From contig CAVTIZ010000001.1 in assembly GCA_963735045.1 (NCBI GenBank), positions 62,001 through 126,000 on the forward strand: a DNA stretch of 64,000 nucleotides. The letters run 5' to 3'. Below, piece after piece: positions 8,348 to 16,621 of the stretch. The notes beneath the pieces are model-generated. The model ran no database searches and was not told the DNA's origin. It saw only the letters and a program-made list of their open reading frames with translations. The translations under genes and the position numbers were made by a program. Every line of letters begins with the position of its first letter. Positions within the stretch are counted from its first letter, which is position 1. This DNA is from Salsipaludibacter sp963735045 (GTDB lineage Bacteria; Actinomycetota; Nitriliruptoria; Nitriliruptorales; Nitriliruptoraceae).

Positions 8348-8841
8348 GCGATCCGGGAACCGCCATGGTGGCACACCTCCGGGTCGTGTGGGGCGATCCC
8401 GGACAACCGGCGCGCGACCACCACCGTGAACGTCTGCACGACCCGGCGGGCCAGGTGGCGGCCCAGCAGCCGGTTCGTGACCGAGCCGACGGTCGCCCAC
8501 GGCGGCTCGTAGGCGCCGACCAGGCGCAGCTCGCGCTGGTCGTGGAGCTCCAGGTCGCCGACCATCACCGGGAACCGGTCGACGTGGTCCCGGGCCCGCC
8601 AGCACAGGGATCGCACGGCCAGCCGCGGCCCCACCAGGTCGAGCGGGCCGACCCGGGCCAGCGCCGTCACCCCGCGGATCGGCAGCAGGTCGCCGGCGGT
8701 CAGGACGACCTCGATGTCGCGCCCGAGGCGCCGCGACGGCGGTGGCAGCCATCGAACCGGCGAGGACGCGAAGCGCGCGCTCATGGTCGCGTCGGGGCAT
8801 GGCGACACCACGATCGCCGCATGCACGGGGACGCTGCCCAT
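8344..8841 (-). CDS. SRPBCC-like hypothetical protein of the dormancy operon
   Basis: The protein has 165 residues. The second of two nearby ATGs is chosen because a GAGGAGG site sits at normal spacing before it; the other ATG (8847) is only 2 bases from that site. The C-terminal half, LELHDQRELRLVGAYEPPWA and then an arginine-rich amphipathic helix, resembles the polyketide-cyclase/SRPBCC-like proteins found beside actinobacterial stress-protein genes. Function unknown. It sits between the dikinase and the kinase gene, with a 4-bp overlap to the latter. Confidence 0.7.
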   Translation of the reverse strand: MGSVPVHAAIVVSPCPDATMSARFASSPVRWLPPPSRRLGRDIEVVLTAGDLLPIRGVTALARVGPLDLVGPRLAVRSLCWRARDHVDRFPVMVGDLELHDQRELRLVGAYEPPWATVGSVTNRLLGRHLARRVVQTFTVVVARRLSGIAPHDPEVCHHGGSRIA

Positions 8842-8881
8842 CACCATCGCCTCCTCGCGGTGGGCGCGGGGCCCACGGCGC

Positions 8882-11509
8882 TCATCGATCGACGTCGCGG
8901 TCACCGGCCAGGGCGGCGTGTGCTGCGGCCAGCCGGGCGACCGGGATCCGGAAGGGCGAGCACGACACCTCGTCGATGCCGACGCGGTGGAAGAAGTCGA
9001 TCGAGGCGGGATCACCCCCCTGCTCGCCGCACACCCCGAGGTCGACGCCCGGGTTGGCCGCCCGCGCGGCGTCCACGGCCGTGGTCACCAACCGACCGAC
9101 GCCGTCGACGTCGATGGTCGCGAACGGGTCGTCGGGCAGCAGCCCCAGGCTGGCGTACAGGGGCATCAACCGCGCCTCGACGTCGTCCCGGGAGAACCCG
9201 AAGGTCATCTGCGTGAGGTCGTTGGTCCCGAACGACAGGAAGTCCACGTGGCCGGCGATGGCCCCGGCGACCAGGGCCGCACGTGGTGTCTCGACCATCG
9301 CCCCCAACGCGCAGGGCACGCCGACGCCGTCGGGGCCACCCACCTCGTCGGCAACCGCTCGGATCGCGGTGAGGGCGGCCACCAGCTCGGCCTCGGTGGC
9401 CACCAGCGGAACCATGATGCGCAGGTGCGGGTCCCCGCCCGACGCCGCCACCCCGACCGCGGCCTCCAGCAGTGCGCGGACCTGCATGGCGTACAGCCGC
9501 GGTCGCAACAGCCCCAGGCGCACCCCGCGGATGCCGAGCATGGGGTTGTCCTCGTGCCAGGAGCGGACGGCGTCCAGGACCCGGTGGCCCGCGCCGTCGA
9601 GCTGCCCGGTGGCGTCCTCCACCATCAGCTCGGACAGGTCGGGCAGGAACTCGTGCAGCGGCGGGTCGAGCAGCCGCACCGTCACCGGCAGCCCGTCCAT
9701 GGCCTCGAGCAGTCCGGTGAAGTCACCCTTCTGCAGCGTGGCGAGGTCCCGGAGTGCCTCGGCCTCGTCGCGCGCCGACGTCGCGAGGATGGCCCGCCGG
9801 ACCAGGGGCAGCCGATCGTCGAGGAACTGGTGCTCGGTGCGGCACAGGCCGATCCCGGCCGCACCGCGCATCCGGGCCTGCCGGGCGTCTTCGGGCGTGT
9901 CGGCGTTGGCCCACACCTCCAGTTCTCGCAGGTCGTCGGCCCAGTCGAGCAGTCGTGCCAGTGACGCCGGCGGCTCCGGCGCCACGACCGGGACCCGGCC
10001 CACCACCACCTCCCCGGTCCGACCGTCGATCGAGATGACGTCCCCGGCCCGGACCACGGTGTCGCCGACGCACAACTGCCCGCCGGCGACGTCCACGGCC
10101 ACGTCGGCGGCCCCGCAGACCGCCGGTTTCCCCATGCCCCGGGCCACGACCGCCGCATGGCTGACCAGGCCACCACGACTGGTCAGGACCCCCTGGGCCG
10201 CGACCAGGCCGTGGAGGTCCTCGGGCGACGTCTGCTCCCGGACCAGGATGACGGCCTCCCCGTCGGCCGCGCGCTCCTCGGCCTCGTCGGCGTCGAACAC
10301 CACCGCTCCCGACGCCGCACCCGGCGACGCCGGCAGGCCCGTCGTGAGGACCGTGTAGGCGACCTCCGAGTCGAAGCGTGGGTGCAGCAGCCGCTCCAGC
10401 TGGACCGGGGTGAACCGACCCACCGCGGTGGGTCGGTCGATCAGGTCCTCGTCGACCATCTCCACCGCCATGCGCAGGGCGGCCGTGGCACTTCGCGCGC
10501 CGACCCGGGTCTGCAGGACGAACAGCTCGCCGTCCTCGATCGTGAACTCGATGTCACACATGTCGTGGTAGCGCTGCTCGAGTCGGGCGAACACCCCGTG
10601 CAACTGCTCGTCGCAGTCCGGGAAGTGCTCGGCCAACCGCGCCAGCGGTTCGGTGGTGCGGATGCCGGCCACGACGTCCTCGCCCTGCGCCGACAGCAGG
10701 AAGTCCCCGAACGGCTCGGCGGCACCGGTGGCCGGGTCGCGCGTGAAGGCCACACCCGTCCCGGACCCGGGTCCGGCGTTGCCGAAGACCATGGCCTGGA
10801 CGTTGACGGCAGTGCCCAGGTCGTCGGGGATGTCGTTGAGCTGGCGGTAGGTTCGGGCGCGCCGCCCGTCCCAGGACCGGAAGACGGCCGCGATCGCGCG
10901 CTGGAGCTGGTCCCACGGGTCGTAGGGGAAGTCCGTGCCGGTGGCCACACGGATGGCGTCCTCCTCGGCAGTGGCCAGGGCGGCCAGCCCGGCCGCGTCG
11001 AGGTCACTGGCGTCGACGGCGCCGGCGGCCTGCAGGATCGGGCGGCCGGCGGCCGCCATCACCTCGTCGGGCACCCCCAGCACCACCCGGGCGAACTGGT
11101 CCAGCAGGCGTCGGTGGGCGTCGTTGGCGAACCAGTCGCCGTCGCCACGGGCGGCCAGGGCAGGCAGTGCCGCCGGGGTCAGCCCCAGGTTCAGCACGGT
11201 GTCCATCATGCCCGGCATCGAGAACCTGGCCCCCGACCGGACCGACAGGAGCAGCGGTTGGTCGGGGTCCCCGAAGCGGCTGCCGCACGCGGACTCCAGT
11301 CGTGCGACCGAACGGCGGACCTCGTCCATCAGCCCGGCGGGGAGTCGACCGTCGGCGGCCATGGCCGCGCGGCACGCGTCGGTGGTGATCGTGAACCCCG
11401 GGGGCACCGGCAGTCCCATCCGGGTCATCTCGGCCAGGTTCGCCCCCTTGCCGCCCAGCAGGTCGTGGTCACTGGCGCGCCCGTCGGCGAAGGACTGCAC
11501 CCACCTCAC
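8882..11509 (-). CDS. ppdK: Pyruvate, phosphate dikinase
   Basis: The protein has 875 residues, full family length. It interconverts pyruvate + ATP + Pi with PEP + AMP + PPi. The N-terminal ATP-grasp domain starts GGKGANLAEMTRMGLPVPPG. The phosphohistidine domain carries His451 in RGGLVSHAAVVARGMGKPAV. The C-terminal PEP barrel ends with Cys827 in DLGVCGEQGGD. Both catalytic residues align with the C. symbiosum enzyme at a constant offset. The residue two before the His, usually the regulatory Thr, is Val here. The GTG start is chosen by family alignment; the ribosome site is weak. Dikinase genes occur in DosR-type dormancy islands of Streptomyces. Confidence 0.95.
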   Translation of the reverse strand: MRWVQSFADGRASDHDLLGGKGANLAEMTRMGLPVPPGFTITTDACRAAMAADGRLPAGLMDEVRRSVARLESACGSRFGDPDQPLLLSVRSGARFSMPGMMDTVLNLGLTPAALPALAARGDGDWFANDAHRRLLDQFARVVLGVPDEVMAAAGRPILQAAGAVDASDLDAAGLAALATAEEDAIRVATGTDFPYDPWDQLQRAIAAVFRSWDGRRARTYRQLNDIPDDLGTAVNVQAMVFGNAGPGSGTGVAFTRDPATGAAEPFGDFLLSAQGEDVVAGIRTTEPLARLAEHFPDCDEQLHGVFARLEQRYHDMCDIEFTIEDGELFVLQTRVGARSATAALRMAVEMVDEDLIDRPTAVGRFTPVQLERLLHPRFDSEVAYTVLTTGLPASPGAASGAVVFDADEAEERAADGEAVILVREQTSPEDLHGLVAAQGVLTSRGGLVSHAAVVARGMGKPAVCGAADVAVDVAGGQLCVGDTVVRAGDVISIDGRTGEVVVGRVPVVAPEPPASLARLLDWADDLRELEVWANADTPEDARQARMRGAAGIGLCRTEHQFLDDRLPLVRRAILATSARDEAEALRDLATLQKGDFTGLLEAMDGLPVTVRLLDPPLHEFLPDLSELMVEDATGQLDGAGHRVLDAVRSWHEDNPMLGIRGVRLGLLRPRLYAMQVRALLEAAVGVAASGGDPHLRIMVPLVATEAELVAALTAIRAVADEVGGPDGVGVPCALGAMVETPRAALVAGAIAGHVDFLSFGTNDLTQMTFGFSRDDVEARLMPLYASLGLLPDDPFATIDVDGVGRLVTTAVDAARAANPGVDLGVCGEQGGDPASIDFFHRVGIDEVSCSPFRIPVARLAAAHAALAGDRDVDR

Positions 11510-11546
11510 GACGTACCCCCGGCGTGGGGGTGTCCGGTCGAGGCCG

Positions 11547-12029
11547 TCATGAGTCGTCCTCCTCGGGACCCAGGCGGCGTCCGTCCACCTGGGTGGGCAC
11601 CAGTCGCAGCCACTGGCGGTCGGGGCGCCCGTCCAGCCAGCCCGGACGCCCCCGGCGCTCGTTGCCGGCCGTCGCGACCAGGTCGTCGATGGGGTGGAGG
11701 TGGCCGTGCACCACGACGCTCCAGCCGGTGTGGGCATCGGCGTCGTAGCCGTCGACCTCGAAGGCCGCGGACGCACCGGGCTGATGACGCGTCGCGTGCA
11801 GCTTCGAGCCCGGGACCGACACGAACCGGATCTCGCCGTCGCGCACGACGTGGTTGACCGGCACCAGGTGCGGTGCCCCGTCGACCAGGATCACCAGGCG
11901 ACCGAGCGGTTCGGCGGCGAGGTGGGCCCAGCTCACGTCCTCGTCGAGCACGGCGAGGCCGACCCGGTCACGGGCCGCCGCCTCCAGCCCGGCGTGCTGC
12001 ATGGTGGGAAGGGTTCGGGTGGTGGGCAT
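11547..12029 (-). CDS. PNPOx-fold protein 4, paralogue of PNPOx 3
   Basis: A split-barrel protein of 160 residues with EPLGRLVILVDGAPHLVPVN, FVSVPGSKLHATRHQPG and HTGWSVVVHGHLHPIDDLV. The start at ATG 12029 follows a CGGAGACGAC site like that of its paralogue; the frame is open further upstream but overlaps regulatory repeats. It lies 37 bp before ppdK on the same strand. It probably heads a five-gene operon: PNPOx 4, ppdK, SRPBCC-like, dosS and dosR. The shared 49-bp element lies 80 bp upstream. Confidence 0.87.
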   Translation of the reverse strand: MPTTRTLPTMQHAGLEAAARDRVGLAVLDEDVSWAHLAAEPLGRLVILVDGAPHLVPVNHVVRDGEIRFVSVPGSKLHATRHQPGASAAFEVDGYDADAHTGWSVVVHGHLHPIDDLVATAGNERRGRPGWLDGRPDRQWLRLVPTQVDGRRLGPEEDDS

Positions 12030-12047
12030 GTCGTCTCCGTCCGCTCT

Positions 12048-12070
12048 GGGTTGAACAGTGGGGTTGAACA
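12048..12070 (-). repeat. Tandem direct repeat GGGTTGAACA x2 before PNPOx 4
   Basis: GGGTTGAACA occurs at 12048-12057 and 12061-12070, a 13-bp period, immediately upstream of the PNPOx 4 ribosome site. It falls in the likely core-promoter/5' UTR zone and could be an activator or repressor site. It is absent from the PNPOx 3 promoter. Confidence 0.4.
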
Positions 12071-12108
12071 TGGGGGTCGAGCATGGATCCCGGCCGGCCC
12101 CACGCGGC

Positions 12109-12157
12109 CGGAGTCCGGCCCGGTCCGTGGGGCCGAGGGTCCCGATCCGGTCGGGAC
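12109..12157 (-). promoter_or_regulatory. 49-bp conserved upstream element, copy 2 (DosR-box-like)
   Basis: Ungapped match to 6342-6390 at 42 of 49 positions. It contains the near-palindrome GTCCCGATCCGGTCGGGAC (12139-12157). On the minus strand it reads GGGACCCTCGGCCC (12130-12143), which fits the degenerate DosR box well. It lies 80 bp upstream of the start of the PNPOx 4-ppdK-dosS-dosR operon, consistent with autoregulation. Confidence 0.62.
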
Positions 12158-12224
12158 CGGCCACCGGGGTGGGAGCCCGTCGCTCCCCCCTTCGGCGCCG
12201 TCGGCCCCCGATCGATCGCCGAGG

Positions 12225-12650
12225 TCAGGACGCGGCCGGTGGCACGACCATGACCGGGCAGTGGGCATGGCTGGCGACCTGGTTGCTCGTGGAGCCCAGC
12301 AGCAGCCCGGCGAAGCCGCCGCGACCGCGACTGCCGACCACGAGCAGGTCCGCGTCGTCGGACGCCGCCACCAGTGCGGCAGCCGGTGGGCCCTGCGTGA
12401 CGACCTGCTCGATCGGGACGTCGCGGGGTCGGTCGGCCAGCACGTCCGCGAGCACCTCGCGGGCCGCCTCCCGGCACTCCTGGTCGGTCGGCATGATGCC
12501 GACGTAGGTCGGTCCCATCACGGCCGGTGGAGTCCAGGCGTGCACGGCCCGGACCACGCCGCCACGACGCCGTGCCTCCTCGAGTGCCCGGGTGAGTGCC
12601 CGTCGGGAATGTGGGGAGTCGTCGATGCCGACGACGATGCGAGTGGTCAT
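12225..12650 (-). CDS. Universal stress protein (UspA family) A
   Basis: A single Usp domain of 141 residues. It opens MTTRIVVGIDDSPHSRRAL and ends with the ATP-binding signature VVGSRGRGGFAGLLLGSTSN (G-2x-G-9x-G-S/T). The ATP-type motif is complete. Proteins of this group are abundant in actinobacterial hypoxic regulons and bind ATP. It is divergent from Usp B across a 162-bp region with palindromes. Confidence 0.93.
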   Translation of the reverse strand: MTTRIVVGIDDSPHSRRALTRALEEARRRGGVVRAVHAWTPPAVMGPTYVGIMPTDQECREAAREVLADVLADRPRDVPIEQVVTQGPPAAALVAASDDADLLVVGSRGRGGFAGLLLGSTSNQVASHAHCPVMVVPPAAS

Positions 12651-12703
12651 GGGGTGCTCGATGTCCGATGGCGTCACCGTTGCCCCCGGTCGGCGTTTCG
12701 GCC

Positions 12704-12742
12704 GGTGCCGACCGTCCCGGCCCCGCCGGGCCGGTCGGCACC
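12704..12742. promoter_or_regulatory. Inverted repeat in the divergent usp promoter region
   Basis: The 10-bp arms GGTGCCGACC (12704-12713) and GGTCGGCACC (12733-12742) are perfect complements 19 bp apart. The minus strand across the left arm reads GGGACGGTCGGCAC (12705-12718), 11 of 14 matching the box-like core at 12130-12143. This is a candidate third regulator site serving one or both usp genes. Confidence 0.4.
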
Positions 12743-12768
12743 CCCCGGTCGGGCCCCGCGCCGCCACG

Positions 12769-12786
12769 CTGCCGACAGGTCGGCAG
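12769..12786. promoter_or_regulatory. 18-bp palindrome in the 5' leader of usp B
   Basis: CTGCCGACAGGTCGGCAG has 8-bp perfect arms around AG and lies 27 bp before the usp B ATG. It may be an operator or a short leader hairpin. Confidence 0.4.
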
Positions 12787-12812
12787 GCGCCGACCGGGGC
12801 TCGGAGGACGAC

Positions 12813-13355
12813 ATGGTGGACACGATCGTGGTGGGCATGGACGGATCACCCGGTGCCGATGCAGCCCTGGCGTGGGCCCTGGAGGTGGCCCGGGACCGCG
12901 ACGTCCGGGTCGAGGCCGTGATGGCCTGGGACTGGCTCGGCCAGCCCCGACGCCGGGACGGCCTGGGCTTCGACCCGGACTTCGACCAGGACGCGGCCGG
13001 GGTGATCCTCGACGAGGTGGTGGACGCCGTCGTCCGACGATCGGGCGCCGAGGGTCTCGAGGTCGACCGCCGCGCCGTGCTCGACCTGCCGGTCCGAGCC
13101 CTGCTCACCGCCGCACGGGACGCCACGCTGCTGGTCGTCGGCCGACGGGGGCTGGGGGTCGCCCGCGACCTGCTCCGGGGGGGCGTCGGGGGGATGCTGC
13201 TGGGATCGGTCAGCCAGCAGGTCCTGGCGCACGCACCGTGCCCGGTGGTGGTGGTCCCCGACACCGACGACCGCGCCGCGGGTCCCGCGGCGGACGGGAC
13301 CTCCGGGCACCGGGAGGGGGTCGGTCTCGGATCCCGGGCGGACGTCGTCGGGTGA
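12813..13355 (+). CDS. Universal stress protein (UspA family) B
   Basis: The protein has 180 residues and follows a CGGAGGACGAC ribosome site. It opens MVDTIVVGMDGSPGADAAL. The ATP signature is VVGRRGLGVARDLLRGGVGG followed by MLLGSVSQQ; the G-2x-G is present, but about six extra residues precede the closing GS compared with Usp A. A low-complexity Gly/Asp/Arg tail of about 30 residues follows the Usp fold. It is 47 bp before the DoxX gene and probably co-transcribed with it. Confidence 0.92.
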   Translation: MVDTIVVGMDGSPGADAALAWALEVARDRDVRVEAVMAWDWLGQPRRRDGLGFDPDFDQDAAGVILDEVVDAVVRRSGAEGLEVDRRAVLDLPVRALLTAARDATLLVVGRRGLGVARDLLRGGVGGMLLGSVSQQVLAHAPCPVVVVPDTDDRAAGPAADGTSGHREGVGLGSRADVVG

Positions 13356-13402
13356 CCATGGGCTCGTCGCACACCGTGACGCCACCGTCGAAGGAGAACG
13401 CC

Positions 13403-13990
13403 ATGGAGGCCCGAACCGTCAACCAGCCCATCGTCGAGGAGTCGGTCCTGGCACGACGGGTGTTCGCCGAGACCGGACCGGCATCGATCGTCTGGCTGGT
13501 GGTGCGCCTCTACCTGGGCTACGAGTGGCTCGTGGCCGGCTGGGACAAGGTGACGTCGGACGCCTGGATGAGCGGGGGCGCCGCCCTGCAGGGGTTCGCC
13601 GGCGGGGCCGTGGAAAACGGGACGGCCGGTGACCACCCGGCCGTGGCCTACGGCTGGTACGTCACGTTCCTCGAATGGATCCGCGACAGCGCCCACACCT
13701 GGATGGCACCGCTGGTGGCCGTCGGGGAGGTCATGATCGGGCTCGCCCTGCTGGCCGGTGCGTTCGTGGGCGTGGCCGCCTTCCTGGGCGTGGTGCTCAA
13801 CTTCAGCTTCGTGTTCGCCGGGTCGGCCGGGGTCAACCCGCTGTTCCTGGTGCTGGGCCTGCTGCTGATGCTGGCATGGCGCAACGCCGGGTGGTACGGC
13901 CTGGACCGCTGGCTGCTGCCGATGGTGGGCACGCCTGCCGGGCGGATGCAGGACCATCGCCACGACACGACCGCGGCGGCGGTGACCTGA
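13403..13990 (+). CDS. DoxX family membrane protein
   Basis: The protein has 195 residues and starts after AAGGAGAACGCC. Four hydrophobic segments are visible: SIVWLVVRLYLGYEWLVAGW, then MAPLVAVGEVMIGLALLAGA, GVAAFLGVVLNFSFVFAG and LFLVLGLLLMLAW. The RLYLGYEWLVAGWDK start and the GEVMIGLALLAG segment fit the DoxX/DoxD family, linked to thiosulfate or quinone redox and to oxidative-stress complexes. The gene sits at the right end of the dormancy island and is followed by a strong hairpin. Confidence 0.87.
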   Translation: MEARTVNQPIVEESVLARRVFAETGPASIVWLVVRLYLGYEWLVAGWDKVTSDAWMSGGAALQGFAGGAVENGTAGDHPAVAYGWYVTFLEWIRDSAHTWMAPLVAVGEVMIGLALLAGAFVGVAAFLGVVLNFSFVFAGSAGVNPLFLVLGLLLMLAWRNAGWYGLDRWLLPMVGTPAGRMQDHRHDTTAAAVT

Positions 13991-14013
13991 CCACCACGGA
14001 TGCGCGTGGCGAC

Positions 14014-14043
14014 GTGGACCCCGACCCGACGGTCGGGGTCCAC
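14014..14043 (+). terminator. Hairpin terminator after the DoxX gene
   Basis: The perfect 13-bp arms GTGGACCCCGACC and GGTCGGGGTCCAC enclose a 4-base loop, 23 bp after the doxX stop. No T run follows, as is common in GC-rich actinobacteria. Confidence 0.65.
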
Positions 14044-14242
14044 GGGCGTGACGGGGGGTCGCGACCGGCACCCGACCCGTCTGTCGGCCCCCGGTCACCA
14101 CGACCCGAACGAGTAGCGTGCATGGTCCGACACGGCGACGCGGCCGGTCCGATGACGACCACCCGCGCACCACGGCGTCCTGCCCCGCGTCCCACCGCTC
14201 GGTCCCACCGGGACCGGCCCGCCACCACCTCCGGAGCCACGC

Positions 14243-16465
14243 ATGAGCACCATCATCTACACCTACACCGACGAGGCCCCCGCCCTGGCCACCAACTCGT
14301 TGCTGCCGATCGTCAACGCGTTCACCTCGGCGGCGGGTGTCGAGGTGGAGACGCGTGACATCTCGTTGGCCGGACGCATCCTGGCGGTCTTCCCCGACCA
14401 TCTCGACGACGACCAGGTGGTCAACGACGCCCTGGCGGAACTGGGCGCCCTGGCCACCACGCGCGAGGCCAACATCGTCAAGCTCCCCAACATCTCGGCG
14501 TCGGTCCCCCAGCTCAAGGAGGCCATCCGCGAGCTGCAGGCCGACGGCTACGCCGTGCCCGACTACCCCGAGGAGCCGGCGACCCCCGACGAGCAGGAGG
14601 TCCGTGACCGGTACGACCAGGTCAAGGGCTCGGCGGTCAACCCGGTCCTGCGCGAGGGCAACTCGGACCGTCGCGCACCCGAGGCCGTCAAGCAGTTCGC
14701 CCGCAACCACCCCCACCGCATGGGCGAGTGGTCGGCCGACAGCGACTCGCACGTCGCGACCATGGACGACGACGACTTCCGCCACACCGAGCGCTCGGTC
14801 ACGTTGGACCACGACGACGACGTGGTGATCGAACACGTCGCCGACGACGGCACCGTCACGGTCCTCAAGGAGTCCACGCCGTTGCTGGCGGGCGAGATCA
14901 TCGACGCCGCCGTGATGCGCAAGGACGCCCTGCTCGCCTTCCTGGCCGCCGAGGTCGCGGACGCACGTGAGCGGGACGTGCTGTTCTCGATCCACATGAA
15001 GGCGACGATGATGAAGGTGTCGGACCCGATCATCTTCGGCCACGCGGTCGCGACCTACTTCGACGAGGTGTTCGACCGCCACGCGGAGGCGCTGGGCCGG
15101 GTCGGGGTGAGCCCCAACGACGGGATCGCCAGCCTCGAGCGGGCGATCGGCGACCTCGACGACGACACCCAACAGGCCATCCGCGATGACCTGCAGGCCG
15201 CCTACGCGGCCGGACCGGACCTGGCCCAGGTCAACTCCGACAAGGGCATCACCAACCTGCACGTCCCCAGCGACACCATCATCGACGCCTCCATGCCGGC
15301 GATGATCCGCTCGTCGGGCCAGATGTGGGGCCCCGACGGTGACCTGCGCGACGCCAAGGCGGTCATCCCCGATTCCAGCTACGCCGACCTGTACGCCGAG
15401 ACGATCACCGACTGCAAGGAGCACGGGGCGTTCGACCCGACCACGATGGGCACGGTCCAGAACATCGGCCTGATGGCCAAGAAGGCCGAGGAGTACGGGA
15501 GCCACGACAAGACCTTCGAGGTCCCCGCCGACGGCACGGTGCGGGTCGTGGACCAGGCCGGGACCACGCTGCTCCAACACCAGGTCGCGACCGGAGACGT
15601 GTGGCGCATGTGCCAGACCAAGGACGCCCCGGTGACGGACTGGGTCCAGCTGGCCGTGCGGCGGGCCCGCGCCACCGGCATGCCGATCGTGTTCTGGCTG
15701 GACCCCGACCGCTCCCACGACACGGCCCTGCGGGCCAAGGTCGACGCCGAACTGTCCGACCACGACACCGATGACCTGGACATCGAGTTCCTCGACGTCG
15801 CCGCCGCCACCCGGTTCACCCTCGAGCGCGTGCGCGCCGGCGAGGACACGATCTCGGTGACCGGCAACGTGCTGCGCGACTACCTCACCGACCTGTTCCC
15901 GATCCTGGAGGTGGGGACGTCGGCCAAGATGCTGTCGATCGTGCCGCTGATGAACGGCGGTGGGCTGTTCGAGACCGGGGCGGGTGGCTCCGCCCCCAAG
16001 CACGTGCAGCAGTTCGTGGCGGAGAACCACCTGCGATGGGACTCCCTGGGAGAATTCCTGGCGCTGGGTGCCTCGCTGGAACACCTCGCCGAGACCTTCG
16101 ACAACGAGCGGGCCCGCATCCTGGGTGTGACCATCCAGGCAGCCACGGCCACCCTGCTCCAGGAGGGACAGGGGCCGTCCCGCGTCGTCGACGAGATCGA
16201 CAACCGGGGCAGCCACGCCCACCTCGCCGGGCACTGGGCACGCGAACTGGCCGACCAGGACGACGATGCGGACGTCGCCGAGATCTTCGGCGAGCTGGCG
16301 GACCGCCTGGCCGCCGAGATGGACACGATCCAGGCCGAGCTGCTGGAGGTGCAGGGCGCCGAGGTGGAGCTCGGCGGCTACTACTGGCCGGACCGTGACC
16401 GGGTCGCGGCGGCCATGCGTCCCAGCGCCACCCTCAACGCGATCCTCGACGACTTCACGGCCTGA
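14243..16465 (+). CDS. icd: NADP-dependent isocitrate dehydrogenase, monomeric type
   Basis: The 740 residues match the length of the monomeric IDH family (about 740). It converts isocitrate to 2-oxoglutarate with NADPH production in the TCA cycle. Diagnostic segments include TDEAPALATNSLLPIV, NIVKLPNISASVPQLKEAI, PVLREGNSDRRAPEAVK and GTVQNIGLMAKKAEEYGSHD. The start follows GGAGCCACGC. It is a single gene with its own upstream region of about 200 bp after the doxX terminator. The monomeric form is typical of many actinobacteria. Confidence 0.97.
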   Translation: MSTIIYTYTDEAPALATNSLLPIVNAFTSAAGVEVETRDISLAGRILAVFPDHLDDDQVVNDALAELGALATTREANIVKLPNISASVPQLKEAIRELQADGYAVPDYPEEPATPDEQEVRDRYDQVKGSAVNPVLREGNSDRRAPEAVKQFARNHPHRMGEWSADSDSHVATMDDDDFRHTERSVTLDHDDDVVIEHVADDGTVTVLKESTPLLAGEIIDAAVMRKDALLAFLAAEVADARERDVLFSIHMKATMMKVSDPIIFGHAVATYFDEVFDRHAEALGRVGVSPNDGIASLERAIGDLDDDTQQAIRDDLQAAYAAGPDLAQVNSDKGITNLHVPSDTIIDASMPAMIRSSGQMWGPDGDLRDAKAVIPDSSYADLYAETITDCKEHGAFDPTTMGTVQNIGLMAKKAEEYGSHDKTFEVPADGTVRVVDQAGTTLLQHQVATGDVWRMCQTKDAPVTDWVQLAVRRARATGMPIVFWLDPDRSHDTALRAKVDAELSDHDTDDLDIEFLDVAAATRFTLERVRAGEDTISVTGNVLRDYLTDLFPILEVGTSAKMLSIVPLMNGGGLFETGAGGSAPKHVQQFVAENHLRWDSLGEFLALGASLEHLAETFDNERARILGVTIQAATATLLQEGQGPSRVVDEIDNRGSHAHLAGHWARELADQDDDADVAEIFGELADRLAAEMDTIQAELLEVQGAEVELGGYYWPDRDRVAAAMRPSATLNAILDDFTA

Positions 16466-16505
16466 CCAACGGGTGCCCAGGACGGCCGTCACCGGATGCC
16501 ACGCG

Positions 16506-16553
16506 GTGTTTGCGCAAACACCGGAACGCCCCTTGCGCAGACACCGGAACGCC
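16506..16553 (+). promoter_or_regulatory. Operator candidate of the ROK regulator
   Basis: A perfect 16-bp palindrome GTGTTTGCGCAAACAC occupies 16506-16521. The 21-bp block 16510-16530, which includes its right half, is repeated once at 16533-16553 with one base changed, a 23-bp period. Spacing near two helical turns suits cooperative binding. It lies 69-116 bp before the ROK gene start, so autoregulation is likely. Confidence 0.6.
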
Positions 16554-16621
16554 TCGGGTGGCGAACCCTCCACGCGGTCCACCGTGCTGCCACCTAGGCT
16601 GCACCCGGACGAGGATCCCCA

